Shown: positions 59,947 through 64,000 of the stretch, piece after piece
Layout of the letters: every line of letters begins with the position of its first letter
Position numbering within the stretch: the first letter of the stretch is position 1
NCBI GenBank assembly: GCA_016710965.1
Contig: JADJTW010000008.1
Location: 1-64,000, forward strand
DNA length: 64,000 bases
Source of the DNA: Flavobacteriales bacterium
Lineage (GTDB): Bacteria; Bacteroidota; Bacteroidia; Flavobacteriales_F; PHOS-HE28
Reading direction: 5' to 3'
The notes under the pieces: generated by a model
Database searches by the model: none
Seen by the model: the letters and a program-made list of their open reading frames with translations, nothing else
What the model was told of the DNA's origin: nothing
Position numbers and translations under genes: made by a program

Positions 59947-60630
59947 ATGCCCCGCCAAGGACTTTTCGGTTCCTCCCTCGTCAAGAAGTACTGGATGGCC
60001 CTCACGGGCCTTTTCCTTATCACATTCCTGGTGGTGCATGCCACGGTGAACGCATTGATCTTCTGCAACGACGGCGGCGTTACGTTCAACACCGTGGCGC
60101 ACTTCTTCGGCACCAATATCCTCATCCGCACGGCGGAGGTCGTGCTCTTCCTTGGCCTCATCCTCCACATCGTGGATGGCCTGATGCTCTGGAGCCAGAA
60201 CCGCGCAGCCCGTCCGGTGAAATACGCCATGGAGAAGGGCGGTGCCAATCGTTCCTGGTACAGTGCGAGCATGGGTATCCTTGGAACGCTTATCCTGCTC
60301 TTCCTCATCCTCCATCTCTTCCATTTCTGGGTCCGGACCCGCTTCAACGGCATTGAGGAGTTCGGCGTGGATGCCGCAGGGCAGGAGAACCTCTTCGCGG
60401 TGATGCAGCTGACCTTCAGCTACGGCGGTGGTGTGGTCGTTTACGTGCTAGGCTGTTTCAGCTTGTTCTGGCACCTGCTGCACGGCTTCAAAAGCGCCTT
60501 CCAAAGCCTCGGACTGAACCACAAGCGCTACAACGGTTTCATCGCTTTCTGCGGAACGGCCTTCAGCATCATCGTTCCGACGTTGTTCGCCTTGATGCCG
60601 ATCAGCATCTACTTCAAGTGGATCCAGTGA
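59947..60630 (+). CDS. sdhC: Succinate dehydrogenase / fumarate reductase cytochrome b subunit
   Basis: The membrane anchor of complex II, 227 residues. Five hydrophobic helices are visible: MALTGLFLITFLVVHATVNAL as the first (shown within LTGLFLITFLVVHATVNA), TAEVVLFLGLILHIVDGLML, MGILGTLILLFLILHLFHFW, GGGVVVYVLGCFSLFWHLL and FIAFCGTAFSIIVPTLFAL. Histidines in helices one, two, three and four (VVHAT, ILHIV, ILHLFH, FWHLLHG) can ligate two haems, as in the di-haem B-type enzymes of Bacteroidota. It passes electrons between the Fe-S subunit and menaquinone. Confidence 0.94.
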   Translation: MPRQGLFGSSLVKKYWMALTGLFLITFLVVHATVNALIFCNDGGVTFNTVAHFFGTNILIRTAEVVLFLGLILHIVDGLMLWSQNRAARPVKYAMEKGGANRSWYSASMGILGTLILLFLILHLFHFWVRTRFNGIEEFGVDAAGQENLFAVMQLTFSYGGGVVVYVLGCFSLFWHLLHGFKSAFQSLGLNHKRYNGFIAFCGTAFSIIVPTLFALMPISIYFKWIQ

Positions 60631-60652
60631 TCCACATACTCATCTTCGATCA

Positions 60653-62668
60653 ATGAGCACCCTCGACAGCAAGATCCCTCCCGGCCCCATCGATAAGAAG
60701 TGGACCGATCACAAGGGGCACATCCGGATCGTCGCTCCCGCGAACAAGCGCCGCATCGACATCATCGTGGTGGGGACAGGCCTCGCCGGTGGTGCCGCCG
60801 CCGCATCTCTCGCGGAGATGGGCTACAACGTGAAGGCCTTCTGCTTCCAGGACAGCGCCCGTCGCGCGCACAGCATCGCCGCGCAAGGAGGCATCAACGC
60901 CGCGAAGAACTACCAGAACGACGGCGACAGCACCTACCGATTGTTCTACGACACCGTGAAGGGCGGTGACTACCGTGCGCGTGAAGCCAACGTGTATCGC
61001 TTGGCGGAAGTGAGTGCGAACATCATCGATCAATGTGTGGCGCAAGGAGTGCCTTTCGCTCGCGATTACGGCGGATTGCTCGACAACCGCTCTTTCGGTG
61101 GTGTGCAAGTGAGCCGCACCTTCTATGCGCGTGGACAGACCGGTCAGCAATTGTTGCTTGGTGCATACAGCGCGCTGATGCGCCAGGTCGGCAAGGGCGC
61201 GGTGGAGATGTTCGACCGCCACGAGATGCTTGATGTGGTTATCGTTGATGGCAAGGCACGCGGCATCATCGCCCGCAACCTGATCACGGGCGAGATCGAA
61301 CGGCATGGTGCGCACGCGGTGCTGCTCTGTACCGGCGGCTACGGAAACGTGTTCTTCCTGAGCACGAACGCCATGGGCAGCAACGTAACGGCGGCGTGGA
61401 AGGCGCACAAGCGCGGGGCCTACTTCGGCAACCCGTGCTACACGCAGATCCACCCGACGTGCATCCCCGTGAGCGGAACGCACCAGAGCAAGCTCACGCT
61501 GATGAGCGAATCGCTCCGCAACGACGGACGCATCTGGGTACCCAAGAGCCTGGAGGATGCACAAGCGATCCGCGACGGCAAGAAGAAAGGCAGCGACATC
61601 GCGGAAGGCGATCGCGACTACTACCTGGAGCGCCGCTATCCGGCCTTCGGGAACCTGGTACCTCGCGACGTGGCCAGCCGTGCTGCCAAGGAGCGTTGCG
61701 ATGCGGGCTTCGGTGTGAACAAGACCGGCGAGGCCGTGTACCTCGACTTCAGTGCGGCCATCGAACGCTACGGCAAGCTTGAAGCGAACGTGAAGAAGAT
61801 CGAGAACGCGAGCAAGGAGAAGATCATCGAACTCGGTCGCGCGGTCGTGAGCGAGAAGTATGGGAACCTCTTCGACATGTACGAGAACATCGTGGGCGAG
61901 AACCCCTACGACCACGCGATGAAGATCTACCCGGCGGTACACTACACCATGGGTGGCCTGTGGGTGGATTACAACCTGCAGACCACCGTGCCGGGACTCT
62001 TCGCCCTCGGCGAGTGCAATTTCAGCGATCATGGCGCCAATCGCCTTGGAGCATCAGCGCTCATGCAAGGATTGGCCGACGGCTACTTCGTGATCCCGTA
62101 CACCGTGGGCGATTACCTCGCCGATGACATCCGCACCGGACCGATCGACACCAAGCGTCCGGAGTTCGATGCTGCGGAGAAGGAGCAGAAGGACCGCATC
62201 AACCACTTCCTCAACAACAAGGGCACGAAGCCCGTCGATGACTTCCACCGCCGCTTGGGCAAGGTCATGTGGGACAAGTGCGGCATGGCGCGCAACGAGC
62301 AAGGGCTGAAGGAAGCGATACAAGAGATCCGCCAGATCCGTGAGGAGTTCTATCGCGACGTGCGCGTTCCCGGCAAAGCGAACGAGTTCAACCAGGAACT
62401 GGAAAAGGCCGGTCGCGTGGCCGACTTCCTGGAACTAGGCGAACTGATGTGCATTGATGCACTCAACCGGAACGAAAGCTGTGGCGGCCACTTCCGAGAG
62501 GAATTCGCGGAGACCGACGGCCCACAGCAGGGTGAGGCAAAGCGCGATGACGCCAACTACGCATACGTCGCGGCCTGGGAATGGACCGGTGATGCTGGCA
62601 AGGCGCAATTGCACAAGGAGGCGCTGGAATTCAACGAAGTGAAACTGACGCAGAGGAGTTACAAGTAA
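60653..62668 (+). CDS. sdhA: Succinate dehydrogenase / fumarate reductase flavoprotein subunit
   Basis: The catalytic FAD subunit of complex II, 671 residues. FAD-binding IVVGTGLAGGAAAASLAEMG, the HSIAAQGGINAAKNY loop with the histidine that binds FAD covalently, HPTCIPVSG and the conserved HYTMGGLWVDYNLQT region with substrate-binding His/Arg. The C-terminal helical domain ends with EFNEVKLTQRSYK. Its size and the long insert around ENASKEKIIELGRAV are those of the Bacteroidota/epsilon-type enzyme. It is followed not by sdhB but by a 567-bp insertion. Confidence 0.97.
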   Translation: MSTLDSKIPPGPIDKKWTDHKGHIRIVAPANKRRIDIIVVGTGLAGGAAAASLAEMGYNVKAFCFQDSARRAHSIAAQGGINAAKNYQNDGDSTYRLFYDTVKGGDYRAREANVYRLAEVSANIIDQCVAQGVPFARDYGGLLDNRSFGGVQVSRTFYARGQTGQQLLLGAYSALMRQVGKGAVEMFDRHEMLDVVIVDGKARGIIARNLITGEIERHGAHAVLLCTGGYGNVFFLSTNAMGSNVTAAWKAHKRGAYFGNPCYTQIHPTCIPVSGTHQSKLTLMSESLRNDGRIWVPKSLEDAQAIRDGKKKGSDIAEGDRDYYLERRYPAFGNLVPRDVASRAAKERCDAGFGVNKTGEAVYLDFSAAIERYGKLEANVKKIENASKEKIIELGRAVVSEKYGNLFDMYENIVGENPYDHAMKIYPAVHYTMGGLWVDYNLQTTVPGLFALGECNFSDHGANRLGASALMQGLADGYFVIPYTVGDYLADDIRTGPIDTKRPEFDAAEKEQKDRINHFLNNKGTKPVDDFHRRLGKVMWDKCGMARNEQGLKEAIQEIRQIREEFYRDVRVPGKANEFNQELEKAGRVADFLELGELMCIDALNRNESCGGHFREEFAETDGPQQGEAKRDDANYAYVAAWEWTGDAGKAQLHKEALEFNEVKLTQRSYK

Positions 62669-62671
62669 GAT

Positions 62672-63234
62672 GGTGAGGGAGGCAAGGGAGGAAAAGGAGG
62701 TAATGGAAGCCATCGAAAAGCAGCCATGAACACAACCAACGACCCGCCGGTCAGGGACTGGAATATTGAAGGTCATTTTGAGTTGGGCGACTCCATCTCC
62801 GTGGTCGCGGAGCCTGATGGGAAGATGGTCTCCGGGTTCAAAGACCTCTGGGTATGGAAGCAGGGCATGGTGCTGACGAACAAGGTGTACGCCTTGACCC
62901 GAAAGTTCCCCAAGGATGAGATGTATGGGTTGACTTCGCAATTACGGCGTGCGTCTGTATCCGTCCCATCGAATGTGGCTGAGGGCTGGGCGCGCAACCG
63001 AACAGGCTTCTTCCAGATCGGGTTGACCTATGCTCGAGGCTCCGTAGCTGAGATCGAAACGCAACTTCTGATCGCCATCGATCAGCAATACATAACAACA
63101 CAAGAGTCACAGCCGATCATCGACTTGCTCAATGGGCTGAGTTCGGCGCTCCTCAACTTCATAACCAAGCTCGATGCGAAGAAGCGCTGAGGCGACCCTC
63201 CCTCGCTTCCTTCTCCTCCCTTACCTCCCTTACC
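62672..63234. mobile_element. Four-helix-bundle cassette bounded by inverted 9-bp tandem repeats, inserted in the sdh operon
   Basis: The left arm (62672-62710) begins three nt after the sdhA stop and reads as degenerate repeats of the 9-mer AGGTAAGGG. The right arm (63196-63234), inverted, matches it at 24 of the first 27 positions and ends one nt before the sdhB ATG. The arms enclose only the four-helix-bundle gene. The purine strand lies on opposite strands at the two ends. No transposase or target duplication is visible. In Bacteroidota sdhA and sdhB normally adjoin, so the 567 bp look inserted. Mobility is inference. Confidence 0.65.
62726..63190 (+). CDS. Four-helix bundle protein (23S rRNA IVS / S23 family)
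   Basis: A 154-residue protein. The last 120 residues are the S23-type four-helix bundle: FKDLWVWKQGMVLTNKVYAL, FPKDEMYGLTSQLRRASVSV, PSNVAEGWARN, FFQIGLTYARGSVAEIETQL and a final helix with LLNGLSSALLNFITKLDAKK. Family members occur as intervening sequences in 23S rRNA genes and as Avd accessory proteins of diversity-generating retroelements, but most are stand-alone with unknown function. The N-terminal 35 residues (NDPPVRDWNIEGHFEL) are extra. It forms a pentamer in known relatives and is basic, so nucleic-acid binding is likely. Confidence 0.9.
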   Translation: MNTTNDPPVRDWNIEGHFELGDSISVVAEPDGKMVSGFKDLWVWKQGMVLTNKVYALTRKFPKDEMYGLTSQLRRASVSVPSNVAEGWARNRTGFFQIGLTYARGSVAEIETQLLIAIDQQYITTQESQPIIDLLNGLSSALLNFITKLDAKKR

Positions 63235-63235
63235 A

Positions 63236-63985
63236 ATGAAACTGAATCTGAAGATCTGGCGCCAGAAGGGTCCGAACGACAAAGGCAAGATCGTCGACTA
63301 TCCAGTGAGCGACGTGTCCGAGGACATGAGCTTCCTCGAAATGCTCGACGTGTTGAACGATGACCTCGTGCGCAAGGGCGAGGATCCCATTGCCTTCGAT
63401 CACGATTGCCGCGAAGGCATCTGTGGGTCATGCAGTCTCTTCATCAACGGCGAAGCGCATGGTCCGGGCAAGGGCATCACCACATGCCAGTTGCACATGC
63501 GCCGCTTCAAGGATGGCGATACCATCCATGTGGAGCCATGGCGCAGTGCGGCGTTTCCCGTGATCAGGGACCTCGCCGTAAGTCGCGCGGCCTTCGATCG
63601 CATCCAGGCCGCCGGCGGATTCGTGAGCGTGAACACCAGCGGCAACCTCGTCGATGGGAATGCAGTGCCCATCCCGAAGGACGATGCCGACAAGGCCTTC
63701 GATGCCGCAACGTGCATCGGTTGCGGTGCCTGCGTGGCCACCTGCCCGAACGGAAGCGCGATGTTGTTCACCGCGGCGAAAGTCTCACAGCTCTCGCTGT
63801 TTCCTCAAGGCAAACCCGAGCGCAAGCGTCGCGCGCTGGCCATGGTGGAGCAGATGGACAAGGAAGGCTTTGGCAATTGCAGCAACACGGGTGCCTGCGA
63901 GATCGAGTGCCCAAAGAACATCAGCCTCGAACACATCGCGCGGTTGAACAGGGAGTACCTGGCGGCGACGGTGACGAAGGAGTGA
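63236..63985 (+). CDS. sdhB: Succinate dehydrogenase / fumarate reductase iron-sulphur subunit
   Basis: It carries electrons from FAD to the haem/quinone subunit through three clusters. The [2Fe-2S] cysteines are in DCREGICGSCSLFINGE with a later TCQLHMRR; the [4Fe-4S] and [3Fe-4S] cysteines are in CIGCGACVATCPNGS and CSNTGACEIECPKNI. Length 249 is normal for the Bacteroidota enzyme. Its ATG lies one nt after the right arm of the inserted cassette, so its translation signals are supplied by the repeat (CTCCCTTACCA), and no Shine-Dalgarno sequence is present. Confidence 0.97.
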   Translation: MKLNLKIWRQKGPNDKGKIVDYPVSDVSEDMSFLEMLDVLNDDLVRKGEDPIAFDHDCREGICGSCSLFINGEAHGPGKGITTCQLHMRRFKDGDTIHVEPWRSAAFPVIRDLAVSRAAFDRIQAAGGFVSVNTSGNLVDGNAVPIPKDDADKAFDAATCIGCGACVATCPNGSAMLFTAAKVSQLSLFPQGKPERKRRALAMVEQMDKEGFGNCSNTGACEIECPKNISLEHIARLNREYLAATVTKE

Positions 63986-64000
63986 TATGACCCCATAGAT

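Noticed and set aside
1..64000. CRISPR arrays, rRNA, integrases or classical transposases
   Set aside because: I looked for regularly spaced repeats, rRNA signatures and DDE or tyrosine-recombinase motifs and saw none.

Overview
This 64-kb window is chromosomal DNA from a high-GC member of the Bacteroidota, most likely an uncultured Flavobacteriales-type bacterium. The evidence is type IX secretion sorting domains on secreted proteins, Bacteroidota-only families (DUF4270, DUF4271, DUF3109, a TANFOR-like giant protein, fused MoaC-MoaB), promoters of the TTG-N19/20-TAnnTTTG type, and almost no Shine-Dalgarno sequences. Several start codons are GTG or TTG. No rRNA, CRISPR array, prophage or classical insertion sequence was seen; one tRNA (Leu, CAA) is present.

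Layout. 1-5.4 kb: class I ribonucleotide reductase (nrdB, then nrdA running off the left edge), a GIY-YIG nuclease bounded by inverted repeats, a DUF3109 protein, an AbiEii-type toxin/antitoxin pair and a small membrane protein. 5.5-10.9 kb: glyS, tRNA-Leu, dCMP deaminase, an S41 protease, two tiny lipoproteins, sodA and a TM2 protein. 10.9-15 kb (minus): glycogen/starch-synthase-like protein, DUF4270 lipoprotein, glmS. 15-19.8 kb (plus): panC, panD, a flippase-like membrane protein, an RfaE2-type nucleotidyltransferase, radA. 19.8-24.8 kb: glutaryl-CoA-dehydrogenase-like enzyme, DUF4271, hemD, rnpA, yidD and a second S41 protease. 24.8-28.1 kb: surface-glycan genes (O-antigen ligase, a broken GT9 glycosyltransferase, a GT2 glycosyltransferase). 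28.2-36.5 kb: a T9SS-exported subtilase-like protein, DAHP synthase/chorismate mutase, a T9SS-exported FG-GAP protein that shares a C-terminal module with the subtilase, and two related lipoproteins.

36.5-41.3 kb is a tightly overlapping molybdenum-cofactor operon (moeB-like, tauE-like exporter, moeA, mobA, moaD, moaE, moaCB); moaA and fdhD lie about 15 kb further on, so nearly the whole pathway is here without a molybdoenzyme. 41.3-45.1 kb: a propeller-type sensor kinase split by a frame change, and its NarL-type response regulator. 45.1-56.1 kb: a minus-strand operon encoding an outer-membrane barrel, a 2,368-residue TANFOR-like secreted protein and a fibronectin-III protein. 56.1-64 kb: moaA, tag, fdhD, grpB, and the succinate dehydrogenase/fumarate reductase operon sdhC-sdhA-sdhB.

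The most unusual signal is a set of small cassettes or scars without a transposase, sitting in gaps of housekeeping operons. A four-helix-bundle (S23-type) gene lies between sdhA and sdhB and is bounded by inverted arms built of 9-bp tandem units. Two further sites (nrdB/nrdA gap, tRNA-Leu/dCMP-deaminase gap) have the same arm design with 7-bp and 8-bp units but no gene between them. A GIY-YIG gene is bounded by a different inverted repeat that also encodes its own C-terminus. A second recurring signal is a -7 promoter box placed only 3-7 nt before start codons, implying leaderless mRNAs.
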